Source of the DNA: Paenibacillus sanguinis 2301083 = DSM 16941
Lineage (GTDB): Bacteria; Bacillota; Bacilli; Paenibacillales; Paenibacillaceae
NCBI RefSeq assembly: GCF_000374825.1
Contig: NZ_KB895389.1
Location: 29,924-93,923, forward strand
Direction of reading: 5' to 3'
DNA: 64,000 nt
The notes beneath the pieces were generated by a model. The model was not told where the DNA came from. It saw only the letters and a list, made by a program, of their open reading frames with translations, and searched no databases. The translations under genes were made by a program, and so were the position numbers. Positions 37,473 to 46,041 of the stretch are shown piece by piece. How positions within the stretch are numbered: position 1 is the first letter of the stretch; the number at the start of each line of letters is the position of its first letter.

Positions 37473-38204
37473 ATGGGGCTATATATCGAGATGGAAGGGA
37501 ATGTGGAGATGGAGAAGAACGGTATCAAATTGACCAGGCCGGATGCGATCATTTTTGATATGGACGGCACCTTGTTTAAGACGGAGACCTTACTGATCCC
37601 TGTGTTTCATCAGGTATTTGCCCGGTTGCGCGAAGAGGGGTTATATAACGAGGAGACGCCTCCGGAGGAGCTGATCTTGAGCAGTCTGGGCATGCTGTTG
37701 CCGGACATTTGGAGAAGAGTGATTCCGAATCACGGGGAAGAGGTGCATCGCCGGGCAGATGAGCTGCTGCTGGAGCTGGAGCTGGAAGGGCTCAAGGGTC
37801 AGGTCACTGAATTATATGCCGGCGTGCCAGAGACCTTGGAGACACTTCACAGTAGAGGTGTAAGGCTGTTCGTTGCCAGCAATGGACTGGAGCATTATGT
37901 GAGAGGAGTGGCGGATACTCACCGGATTCTCCCGTTGTTTGAAGGGCTTTACAGTGCAGGCCAATATGAAACGAAGACGAAGGTGGAGCTGGTTCGGCTG
38001 CTGCTGGACCATCATGGCGTGTCGAAGGCCTGGATGGTTGGAGACCGTTCCTCTGATGTTGAGGCCGGTAAACAAAACGGGCAGGTTGTGATTGGCTGTG
38101 CTTATGCCGGGTTTGGAGATGGGCAGGAGTTGGCAGGAGCCGATATTCTGATTGAACGATTCGATGAATTGCTGCCCTTATTTGATGAAGCTGAAGAGCA
38201 ATGA
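37473..38204 (+). CDS. HAD family hydrolase (phosphatase)
   Basis: A 243-residue haloacid-dehalogenase-type phosphatase. The nucleophile motif is DMDGTLF (about residues 30-36), with a helical C1 cap (about 50-115). Motif II is VASNGL, motif III is the lysine in YETKTKVEL, and motif IV is MVGDRSSDVEAGKQNG. The overall plan resembles phosphoglycolate phosphatase or beta-phosphoglucomutase, but substrate cannot be assigned. GGAGG lies about 12 bases before the ATG at 37473; in-frame ATGs at 37491 and 37509 are possible starts. A terminator follows directly. Confidence 0.88.
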   Translation: MGLYIEMEGNVEMEKNGIKLTRPDAIIFDMDGTLFKTETLLIPVFHQVFARLREEGLYNEETPPEELILSSLGMLLPDIWRRVIPNHGEEVHRRADELLLELELEGLKGQVTELYAGVPETLETLHSRGVRLFVASNGLEHYVRGVADTHRILPLFEGLYSAGQYETKTKVELVRLLLDHHGVSKAWMVGDRSSDVEAGKQNGQVVIGCAYAGFGDGQELAGADILIERFDELLPLFDEAEEQ

Positions 38205-38207
38205 CTT

Positions 38208-38242
38208 GAAACAAGCCGATTTTCCTGGCTTGTTTCTTTAGT
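38208..38242 (+). terminator. Rho-independent terminator after the HAD gene
   Basis: GAAACAAGCC pairs with GGCTTGTTTC across a nine-base loop, followed by TTTAGTTT. Confidence 0.8.
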
Positions 38243-38298
38243 TTATCCCTGATATCTTTATTTTCTCCTCTATTTGAAAGGGCTTCCATGGGATAGAT

Positions 38299-38307
38299 TG
38301 GTATAGA
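38299..38307 (+). promoter_or_regulatory. Possible extended -10 promoter of the GH85 gene
   Basis: TGGTATAGA is an extended -10 element (TG, one base, TATAGA). No good -35 is in position, though TTGAAA occurs at 38274-38279 with over-long spacing. Confidence 0.35.
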
Positions 38308-38392
38308 AATCAATTACAGGGAGGTGTCTGGGGCAGGAAATATTCCCTGACAAGGGAATGGCAGCATACATGAATAGAGGAGTTGATGGGAC

Positions 38393-41191
38393 ATGCAGAA
38401 AAGAAGGAGAACGGCTTCAAAAATAACATCGATGATTTTGGCAGCGGGACTGCTCGTAGCCGTATTTCCGTCGGCCGCGCAGGCGGGAGATACTTGGCCG
38501 TTTGAAGGAGACAGCGCTCATGGAAGCAATCAGCCTAGCGTTCATGGCTACACGAGCGGTCAAATCCTTCGTTGGAGTCCGGAAACAGACCGTGACGGGG
38601 AATGGCTCCGGTCGCGCGTACCGTTGCAGCCTCGAATTAGTGCGTTTGCTCCAACACAAGCCAATCCCAACCTGAATCCGGATACACAAATGATTAATGT
38701 ATCGGGCGATTATGGGAATGCCTTCATCGAAAATGCACCATACACCAATAAGTTTGCCCAATATCATTTTAATTTCTGGCAATACGTTGATTATTTCTCC
38801 TATTGGCATGGCACAGCAACGGCCTACACGCCACCCGAGTATTACGATGAACTGGCACAGAAGGATTGGCAGCAGAAATGGTTTGAATTCGGCATACTCA
38901 ACATTCCTAATCCAACCTATACAGATGCAGCACATAAGAACGGTGTACTTTCTCTGGCAGGCATCTTCTTCTCTAACAATGACCGTGGTCAGCAAACCTA
39001 CAAGCAAATGCTCGTTAAGGACGAGGACGGCAATTATCCGGTAGCTGAGAAGCTGATTGAAATGGCGGAATACTACGGATATGATGGTTACTTTGTGAAC
39101 CAAGAGGAACAAGGCCCTAATGTGGCTGTAGCTGATATTCCCGATTACTTAGGGTTTATGAAGACATTGCAGCAGGGTGGTTTGTATGTGCAATGGTACG
39201 ATTCCTTGAATACGGCTAACGGGGCCAACACGTTCGCCAGAACCTTCAATGATAACAATATCTCGTTTTTGTATGACAAAAATGATGGCAAGCAGGTATC
39301 CCAATCCTATTTCTTCGACTACGGCATGGGAAGCTCCCAAATTAATGGGGCCAAAAATTATCTGAACAATCTGAATCAAAATTATGGTACAAGCTTTAAT
39401 ATCTTTGATGTCGGCTTTGCCGGTCTTGAGGCTGGGCGGGACCGCTTCAAGAGTGTGCAGGGCTCGGCGCTGCGCAACAAGCTGGATAGCAACGGCCTGC
39501 TGCAGCTTAGCCTGGCTACATTAGGCGCAGACTTTGTGCATGCGGGGCTGGATGAGGATATGGGCTTGTCCTGGCCGGTGAAGCATCGTGCGGAGAATGA
39601 TTACCAGTGGATGACGAAGGTGCGCGAGCAATTATGGTGGTCCGGTCCTAACGCCGATCCAACGAACACAGGCGTCTCGTCCACCAATACTGCCTCCGAC
39701 GTTTATGCCGATAACCGCTATTGGCCGGGCATCGCCTCGGCGATTGCGGAGCGTTCGGTCATCGGAGAGTCAAATTTCTATACCAATTTTAATACCGGCC
39801 ATGGTTTAAGCTACTTTGTGGATGGTCAAATCTCCAATGAAGCAGAGTGGTCCAACATGAGCTTGCAGGATGTTCCGGTGACCTGGCAGTGGTGGCAGGA
39901 TACCGAAGGCAACAAGCTCGCCGTTGATTTTGATTATGGGCCTGAATACAACATCGGAACGACTACGCGGTTTGATTATGAGCAGATTGGCGCTTACCGG
40001 GGGGGCAGCTCTCTTGTAGTTAACGGACACTTAAATGCTCCCAATTTCTTGAGATTGTATAAGACGGCTCTGGACGTCAATGCTTCCTCCAAGCTCTCTA
40101 TTACCTACAACAAGGTGACGCCTGATGATGATTCGACAATGAAGATTGGATTGATTTTTGCCGATCAGCCTGATGCCGTGGTGGAAATCCCCATAGAGGG
40201 CAGCGGTAGTCAAACGGACGGTTGGGTTCATGCAGAGTTGGATTTGAGCGCTTACGCGGGTCAAGCCATCGCAGCCTTTGGACTTGTATTTGACCCGGGT
40301 GCAGACGCCATCGCGAATTACCAGATGAATATCGGACAAATCCGCATCTATGACGGCTCGGCATTGACGCCATCGGCCCCGGCAGGAGCCCGGATTGCCG
40401 CAGCGTACCCGGATACCGAGGAAATGGTTGTTAGCTGGCAGATGGATACCAACTATGACAACGTGAAGCAATATAATGTATATGTTAACGACGTTTATGT
40501 TGGCGGCAAATATGATGAACTTTTCTATATTAAGCAATTGCCTGCCCGCGCTGGGGTAGTTAAGGTGGTTCCTGTAGGAGCTGATGGACGAGAGGGAACG
40601 GCTGCGGAAATTCCTTTCGATCTGAATGCTTCACCAACGGATATTCAGGTGGAATCCCGTGAGAATGGCGAACTGGAGGTGTCCTGGACTCCAGCTTCAT
40701 CAGGCAGCACGGATATCACAGTGAGTGTAAAATCGCTGTACTGGATCACGACTCCTCAGCCAGTCTCCGAACAAGCAACGGCTCCGGCCGGAGAAGCTTC
40801 CGTCCTGTTCAATGGTATGCCGACAAATGGGGACGACTATGTGGTCACTTTATCGTCCGCAAGCGGGACACCTGTCTCGGTAAGTGGCAATTTCATCGAT
40901 AAGGTGGTTGAGCCATATGCTGAAGCCTGGTCCTGGGATGGCAACAGGTTGAACCTGCCTATGCCGGAAACACGGGACTGGAGGTACTTATACGTGTACG
41001 AGGACGGAGTGCTAAGATCGTTCCCAACCACCTATAACGTTGGCAACCGAGATCGCATCATTCGCGGAAGAACAACGAAGGCTTCCTTAAGCTTTAATTC
41101 AACCGCGACTACCGTCTACGTGATCATGGAGGATTACGCCGGGAATCAATCCGAGCCGGTCTATCTAAAGGGTGAACAGCCAACACCTTAG
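38393..41191 (+). CDS. Secreted GH85 endo-beta-N-acetylglucosaminidase
   Basis: A 932-residue secreted enzyme. The signal peptide (1-31) ends AAQA before GDTW. The GH85 catalytic barrel spans about residues 90-480, with FNFWQYVDYFSYWHG near 127-140 and the catalytic pair N236 and E238 in GYFVNQEEQ; GH85 uses asparagine and glutamate two residues apart for substrate-assisted cleavage of the chitobiose core of N-glycans. A jelly-roll-like module (about 490-660) and fibronectin III-like segments (about 665-840) follow. There is no LPXTG or S-layer domain, so it is probably released. GAGGAG precedes the ATG. It lies 12 kb after an LplABC/YesMN locus that may import the products. Confidence 0.94.
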   Translation: MQKRRRTASKITSMILAAGLLVAVFPSAAQAGDTWPFEGDSAHGSNQPSVHGYTSGQILRWSPETDRDGEWLRSRVPLQPRISAFAPTQANPNLNPDTQMINVSGDYGNAFIENAPYTNKFAQYHFNFWQYVDYFSYWHGTATAYTPPEYYDELAQKDWQQKWFEFGILNIPNPTYTDAAHKNGVLSLAGIFFSNNDRGQQTYKQMLVKDEDGNYPVAEKLIEMAEYYGYDGYFVNQEEQGPNVAVADIPDYLGFMKTLQQGGLYVQWYDSLNTANGANTFARTFNDNNISFLYDKNDGKQVSQSYFFDYGMGSSQINGAKNYLNNLNQNYGTSFNIFDVGFAGLEAGRDRFKSVQGSALRNKLDSNGLLQLSLATLGADFVHAGLDEDMGLSWPVKHRAENDYQWMTKVREQLWWSGPNADPTNTGVSSTNTASDVYADNRYWPGIASAIAERSVIGESNFYTNFNTGHGLSYFVDGQISNEAEWSNMSLQDVPVTWQWWQDTEGNKLAVDFDYGPEYNIGTTTRFDYEQIGAYRGGSSLVVNGHLNAPNFLRLYKTALDVNASSKLSITYNKVTPDDDSTMKIGLIFADQPDAVVEIPIEGSGSQTDGWVHAELDLSAYAGQAIAAFGLVFDPGADAIANYQMNIGQIRIYDGSALTPSAPAGARIAAAYPDTEEMVVSWQMDTNYDNVKQYNVYVNDVYVGGKYDELFYIKQLPARAGVVKVVPVGADGREGTAAEIPFDLNASPTDIQVESRENGELEVSWTPASSGSTDITVSVKSLYWITTPQPVSEQATAPAGEASVLFNGMPTNGDDYVVTLSSASGTPVSVSGNFIDKVVEPYAEAWSWDGNRLNLPMPETRDWRYLYVYEDGVLRSFPTTYNVGNRDRIIRGRTTKASLSFNSTATTVYVIMEDYAGNQSEPVYLKGEQPTP

Positions 41192-41209
41192 TGGCTCTCT
41201 GAAGTACAA

Positions 41210-41255
41210 AGCAAAAAGCCGCTTTCTCCTTAAGAGGAGAGGGCGGCTTTTTGCT
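41210..41255. terminator. Bidirectional terminator between GH85 and the yheC/D cluster
   Basis: AGCAAAAAGCCGC pairs with GCGGCTTTTTGCT, with an inner CTCC/GGAG stem. Runs of A and T on both sides suit both strands. The stop codon of the minus-strand gene (41230-41232) lies in the loop. Confidence 0.9.
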
Positions 41256-42348
41256 TATGCATCCATAACGCATACTCCAGCGGCTTGACGATGGCCCGGC
41301 GGTATACCTCCGGATCGCCTGATCGGTTGAATACTTCCCGTGCTGGCTTCGGATTCACCTCTAGTAAATAAATTTGGCCCTGCTTGTTGATGGCAAGGTC
41401 CAGCGCAAGCTCGCAGAGTGCGCCGAAGGTATTTTCCAGATCGGCTGCGATCTCCAGACTTAACTTCTCTGCACTGCGGCGGATTTCCTGGCGACGTTCC
41501 TCGCCATCAATCCATTGCGTGAGTAGCGTGTTCATGGCTACGGCATGCCCTCCACCGTGGAGGTTGGAGGTTACGCTGCGCGGGGGACCAACCCGGCCCG
41601 CGCAGCCCGTTACCTCCCACTTGCCTTGGCCGTTCTTTTGAACCAGCATACGGTAGTCGTGAACTCTGCCGCTGGGCAGCATAATCTGAATACCTTGCTG
41701 GGCAAGGAAGCGCCCTTGGTTTCCCTTCCACCCGAGCAGAAAGACGCCTAGCTGAGATTTATGAATTTTGCGGGGAGAGACAATCCGGCGGTTCTGCCGT
41801 CGCCCCTGAATCAGGAAGCGTTCCCGGTTCAGTTGCTCTACTCGCAAAATGCCGCGTCCTCCCGTGCCGTTAATCGGCTTTACATAGATGGTGGAGTGCT
41901 TCTTCAAGAGTCCAAATACATCGCTGCTGGTCTCAAACAGCACGGTATCCGGCAGATGAGGACGGAAGCGGGCTCGACGGGCCAAGGTTTGATAGATGGT
42001 CCACTTGTTGCGAAGCGGACGGTTAAGGAAATTTAAATGTCCATACTTGGCGCGAAACCTCAGCAGTTGATCGAACCGCTTGCTGCGTTGAATTCGGCAA
42101 CGGTCAAAGATCATGTGCGGGAAGCTTCGCCAGCGTCGATACCATTTTTTTTGCTTGGGATCATACATGAGGGCCAATATCATTTTCTTCTGATCGGATA
42201 CATCCATTGGAGTAAAGACAAAGATATCCAGACCAAGCTTCTGCCCCTCCGTAATCATCCTCTGATAGATATGCCGTTCCTCAAGCTGTTTCTTGTCATT
42301 GAGATACAAGGTCAAGATGCCCAGAACGGGTTGTGACAACAAGATCAC
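41230..42348 (-). CDS. YheC/YheD family ATP-grasp protein (short form)
   Basis: A 372-residue protein. The ATP-grasp core is shown by IYVKPINGTGGRGILRV (lysine and glycine-rich loop, about 152-168) and the metal-binding IYLLEVNPKPAREVF near residue 340. It resembles B. subtilis YheC (363 residues). The N-terminal domain opens with the beta strand PVLGILTLYL found in all five paralogues here. The family is spore-associated, and ATP-grasp enzymes ligate a carboxylate to an amine or thiol, but the substrate is unknown. It is the last gene of a five-gene minus-strand series, 46 bases after its neighbour. Confidence 0.88.
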   Translation of the reverse strand: MILLSQPVLGILTLYLNDKKQLEERHIYQRMITEGQKLGLDIFVFTPMDVSDQKKMILALMYDPKQKKWYRRWRSFPHMIFDRCRIQRSKRFDQLLRFRAKYGHLNFLNRPLRNKWTIYQTLARRARFRPHLPDTVLFETSSDVFGLLKKHSTIYVKPINGTGGRGILRVEQLNRERFLIQGRRQNRRIVSPRKIHKSQLGVFLLGWKGNQGRFLAQQGIQIMLPSGRVHDYRMLVQKNGQGKWEVTGCAGRVGPPRSVTSNLHGGGHAVAMNTLLTQWIDGEERRQEIRRSAEKLSLEIAADLENTFGALCELALDLAINKQGQIYLLEVNPKPAREVFNRSGDPEVYRRAIVKPLEYALWMHKQKAALSS

Positions 42349-42394
42349 CTTCTTTGCTGGGATGGGCCTTTACCTTCATTTACAGGTCACAGGC

Positions 42395-43519
42395 TCACGT
42401 TCTCACTTTCGGTTGGCGGGCCAAGAACTGGCTGTATTGAACGATGCGCTCCAATGATTTTTTGCGAATATGCGGCTCATCGAATTTCATTGGCTTGGCA
42501 TTAGCTTCAAAGAACCACAACCGTCCATCCGTATCGACGCCAAGGTCCATAGACATTTCCCCAAGCAAAAATCCGGACTCCTTCTCGATTTGCTTGGCGA
42601 TGAGGACCGCATTCGATTTGACGCGGCCGAGCAGAAATTGATTCATTTCAGAGCCGAAGACCGTAGTCAGCAATTTCTCTGGATCTTCAATACTACCTCC
42701 TTGTGGCACGTGGGTCGTAATGCGTTTGGGGCCGGCAAGCCGGGCCCCTGTTCCCGTCACCATCCAGACCCCCTTGCCTGTCTTCTGGACCAATACACGA
42801 AGATCGAAATGACGACCCTGGAAGGAGGCTAACTCAATGCCCTCTTGCATGATATAAGGCGTTCTGCCGGTTTCTGCCTTGATTCGTTTCCAGAGCAAGC
42901 GGAGCTTGGCGGTTTTGTATACGATATTTTTCCGTTTTTCCCCTTGAATGGTCAACCGATAAGGCTTGGGTTCGCCTTCGTCCAGCCGGACGAGCATAAT
43001 TCCTTTGCCTGCTTTGCCGCTTTCCGGCTTCAGGTACAGGCTGCTATATTGCTGAAGCATGGCTGACAGCGTTTTGGGACCTAGCATTTTTCGGGTCCCG
43101 GGAACAAGTGATTTGGTCGTCTTGTTCTTCTTCAGCCACTCAAACAAGCGGCGCTTGTTGAAGAAGAACGGGTTGAACAGATGGATGGAATCGTGCCGGA
43201 TGACTTCGTCAATCTTCCGGCGGACCTCTGGTCTTCTCTCATCCTCCCTAAGCGGAATCCGGTTGTAGACAACATCAGGCAAGGGAAGCCAATGCTTCCG
43301 CCATGACTTATCCTCGGGGTGGAACAAATAGCCCTGCACTCTCTTGGCACTGAGCTTCAGATCTTTGGCCGTCACGACATAAACGGGGCAATCCAACTCC
43401 TGACCAGTCTTGACGAGATCTCTGAAATTGGCACGATTTCCACGAAATTGCTTGGCCTCGTCATCCACCGTCAGCACGGCGACGATAGGCTTCTTCTCGC
43501 TCAGGAGCAGAGTGCTCAT
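42395..43519 (-). CDS. YheC/YheD family ATP-grasp protein (short form)
   Basis: A 374-residue protein from the ATG at 43519, chosen for GGAGGAGGG upstream. The core motifs are LYLKPESGKAGKGIMLV, QEGIELASFQGRHFDLRVLVQKTGKG, and LWFFEANAKPMKF near the C-terminus. It matches YheC in length. The ATG overlaps the stop of the preceding long paralogue by four bases (ATGA), so this long-short pair is translationally coupled, as expected of a duplicated yheD-yheC unit. Its function is inferred to concern spore coat or cortex-associated material. Confidence 0.88.
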   Translation of the reverse strand: MSTLLLSEKKPIVAVLTVDDEAKQFRGNRANFRDLVKTGQELDCPVYVVTAKDLKLSAKRVQGYLFHPEDKSWRKHWLPLPDVVYNRIPLREDERRPEVRRKIDEVIRHDSIHLFNPFFFNKRRLFEWLKKNKTTKSLVPGTRKMLGPKTLSAMLQQYSSLYLKPESGKAGKGIMLVRLDEGEPKPYRLTIQGEKRKNIVYKTAKLRLLWKRIKAETGRTPYIMQEGIELASFQGRHFDLRVLVQKTGKGVWMVTGTGARLAGPKRITTHVPQGGSIEDPEKLLTTVFGSEMNQFLLGRVKSNAVLIAKQIEKESGFLLGEMSMDLGVDTDGRLWFFEANAKPMKFDEPHIRKKSLERIVQYSQFLARQPKVRT

Positions 43520-44892
43520 GAGCCATCCCTCCTCCGAAATTTGCTCAAATAGAGGCAATGTTCAAGAATATGTTCCACGGAGGCTTTGCCCTCTGCCCGC
43601 AAGGACGGATGCTTGAAGATCGAGCGGCCTGGCTTGGCATTGGCTTCAAACATCCAGATTCGCTCTTCCCGATCGATCCCGATATCGAAGCCAATTTCTC
43701 CGATTAAATGCTGCTGATGGGACTCGATGGACTCGGCCAGTGTAATGGCGATCGCCTTGGCATTACGAAGCACTTCGTCGGCACGGCTGCCGAAGGTTCG
43801 GCTTAGGGCCTGCTCCGGTGTCAGCAGGGACCCCCCGTTCTTCAGGTGCGTGGTTACACTGCCTTTGCCTGCCTTCTTCGCGCCGATTCCGACGACAGCC
43901 CACTGATTCCTGCCGTTCTTGTGCATATGGAAGCGGAAGTCGATCGGGCAGCCGTCAATCTCGATGAGCCGGATGCCTTGCTGGGCGACATATCCCCGCA
44001 GCGAGCGGCCATGGCGGGCTTGCAGCGTCCTCATCAGACTTGCGAAGGACGAGAAGCGGAGCAAGGCATTGCGCCCATTTTTTCGGTATCTGGCATAATA
44101 TCCGCTCTTGGGAATATAGGATAAGCGGTAGATCCCATTGCCGAGACTTCCACTATTCGGCTTATAATAAATCAGCGAGTGCTGTTCCAGCATTTCCTTA
44201 ATTTGCTCCGAGGAGGGACTCATAATGGACTCAGGCACATAACGGCCTACAGTGGGATCTTTCTCCAGCAGTCGGTAAATATCGGATTTATTAAAGAAGC
44301 TCCAATTGAAGAAAGGAATTCTCCGCCTTACAAATCGTTCTCTTAATTGGTTAATCGGATTGGTCGTTTCGGCCCGGCGGCTGGGCAATCGATTATATAC
44401 CACATCAGGAAGCGGCACACGCTTGCGGATGAAACGCCCGGATTCATTCAGGAAGTAGCCGTTCACCGTTTCGTCCTCCCAGTTGATATCCCTTGGGGTG
44501 AAGGCAAAGATGTACGAGATGCGGCTGCCTTGTCGGAGAAGCTGCTTAATGAAGCCGGTCCGTGAACCGAACGGATTCGTCTGCGACGAGGTAGGCCCGT
44601 CGGACAGAACGCCGATCAGCGGGCCGATCTGCACCTCTCCCTCTTGAAGACTGCGAAGGTATACGCCACCTGGCTTGGGAATTTTGATGCCCTTGCGTAC
44701 TCCGTTAGCCAGATACAGGTGTTTTCCGGCTTTGTTGATGCGTTTGACAGCGGCGGGAACCCGTTCTCCCCCCAATCTGAGATGAACCGACTTCTTCCCC
44801 GACAGCTTGAGGTTCTTCATTAGAGCCCCTGACACGTAGACGACCCGTTCGGGAGCCTGCGTGAAATGGACGTTGCAAAAAGTCAAACTCAT
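43516..44892 (-). CDS. YheC/YheD family ATP-grasp protein (long, YheD-like form)
   Basis: A 458-residue protein of YheD length (453 in B. subtilis). It has an extra N-terminal beta-rich domain of about 90 residues (SLTFCNVHFTQ onward) before the common GPLIGVLSDGP strand. ATP-grasp motifs are IYYKPNSGSLGNGIYRL, the DFRFHMHKNGRNQW segment and IWMFEANAKPGRS. YheD is a mother-cell protein that surrounds the forespore in B. subtilis. AGGAGGATA precedes the ATG. It lies 23 bases after the previous gene and overlaps the next by four bases. Confidence 0.9.
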   Translation of the reverse strand: MSLTFCNVHFTQAPERVVYVSGALMKNLKLSGKKSVHLRLGGERVPAAVKRINKAGKHLYLANGVRKGIKIPKPGGVYLRSLQEGEVQIGPLIGVLSDGPTSSQTNPFGSRTGFIKQLLRQGSRISYIFAFTPRDINWEDETVNGYFLNESGRFIRKRVPLPDVVYNRLPSRRAETTNPINQLRERFVRRRIPFFNWSFFNKSDIYRLLEKDPTVGRYVPESIMSPSSEQIKEMLEQHSLIYYKPNSGSLGNGIYRLSYIPKSGYYARYRKNGRNALLRFSSFASLMRTLQARHGRSLRGYVAQQGIRLIEIDGCPIDFRFHMHKNGRNQWAVVGIGAKKAGKGSVTTHLKNGGSLLTPEQALSRTFGSRADEVLRNAKAIAITLAESIESHQQHLIGEIGFDIGIDREERIWMFEANAKPGRSIFKHPSLRAEGKASVEHILEHCLYLSKFRRRDGS

Positions 44893-44915
44893 GGATTTTA
44901 TCCTCCTAAACGTTT

Positions 44916-46028
44916 TCAGGGTTTGCTCAGCAGCAGGTGGCGGGCATAGAAAATGGGATTTTCCAGCGACTTTCTGGCGCTTTCCGGGTCACCGATATGG
45001 AAGAACGAGGATCGTCCGGGCTTGGAATTGACCTCCAGCACCCACACGCAGCCCTGGCGGTCGACACCAAAATCGAGGCCAAGTTCTGCCAGCCGGCCGA
45101 AACGGGTCTCCAGATACTCCGGTATCAAGAAGGACAGCTTGCGAATGGCGGTTACGGCGGCTTTGCCGTCTGTCTCGCCAAGCTCCCGAACCAGGAACGG
45201 CAAGGCCTGATGAGCGGTTCCCCCGCCATGCAGGTTCGAGGTGAGGGAGTGCTTTTGGCCTGCGCGCACAGCCATCCCTGTTAGACTCCATACCCCTGTG
45301 GCATTTTTCTGCATCAGCACCCTGACGTCAAACGGCTCGCCTCCAGCACTGTTCAATTGCAGGTAGGGCTGGATTAAGAAAGGGCGTTTGCCGATGAACC
45401 GGTCTACCCATTTCAAGCCTTCCTGCTGCGAAGAGAACCGTCGGCGGAATATTGAATTGCGCCCGCTGCGCCCGATAACCCTAAGTTCCCCGTCTGGATG
45501 CTGTAGTTTGGCGTACAAGGTTCGTTTTCCATGAGTGCCATTGCGGGGCTTCAGAAATACCTCGCCATCATGGGCTTGAAGCCATTCTCTTAGTTGAGCA
45601 GGCCCATCATAGATTTCGGTCTCCGGGAGATAAGGGACTGCTTTCGGGCATTGGCGAAGGGCCTGATAAACGGCCCATTTTCCTGCGAGTCCCCGGGTCA
45701 GACAAATGAACGGATGCTCGGCGGCGAGCCGGGAGAGCAGCTGATGCTTGCGTAATTGCTGCTTGCGGTCATGAATCAGACAGCGGTCATAAATAATATC
45801 AGGTCGTGGAAACCGCCTGCGAACCCAGGTTCCCCGCTGGGTAGTATAGCCTTGAATTCCCCCCGCATTGCCACCTGTTATCCAGGCTGGACAGAAGACA
45901 TATACACATAGGCCTTGTCTTTCGCCGATGGTGCATAATTTTCGGCAGAAGGCAGACTCTGCGAACGGGAATGGGCCTCCGCTTTCGGATACGAGAATTC
46001 CAATGGTGCCTTGCGGATGGTTCTTCAT
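44916..46028 (-). CDS. YheC/YheD family ATP-grasp protein (short form)
   Basis: A 370-residue protein from the ATG at 46028, chosen because AAGGAGGGA lies just upstream; the frame extends 45 bases further without a site. It begins GTIGILVSESGGPFPFAE. The ATP-grasp core is VFLKPRNGTHGKRTL (less glycine-rich than its paralogues), with PYLQLNSAGGEPFDVRVLMQKN and the metal-binding VWVLEVNSKPGRSSF. It follows the first long paralogue by 13 bases, forming a second long-short unit in the cluster. Confidence 0.88.
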   Translation of the reverse strand: MKNHPQGTIGILVSESGGPFPFAESAFCRKLCTIGERQGLCVYVFCPAWITGGNAGGIQGYTTQRGTWVRRRFPRPDIIYDRCLIHDRKQQLRKHQLLSRLAAEHPFICLTRGLAGKWAVYQALRQCPKAVPYLPETEIYDGPAQLREWLQAHDGEVFLKPRNGTHGKRTLYAKLQHPDGELRVIGRSGRNSIFRRRFSSQQEGLKWVDRFIGKRPFLIQPYLQLNSAGGEPFDVRVLMQKNATGVWSLTGMAVRAGQKHSLTSNLHGGGTAHQALPFLVRELGETDGKAAVTAIRKLSFLIPEYLETRFGRLAELGLDFGVDRQGCVWVLEVNSKPGRSSFFHIGDPESARKSLENPIFYARHLLLSKP

Positions 46029-46041
46029 GAAGGTTCCCTCC

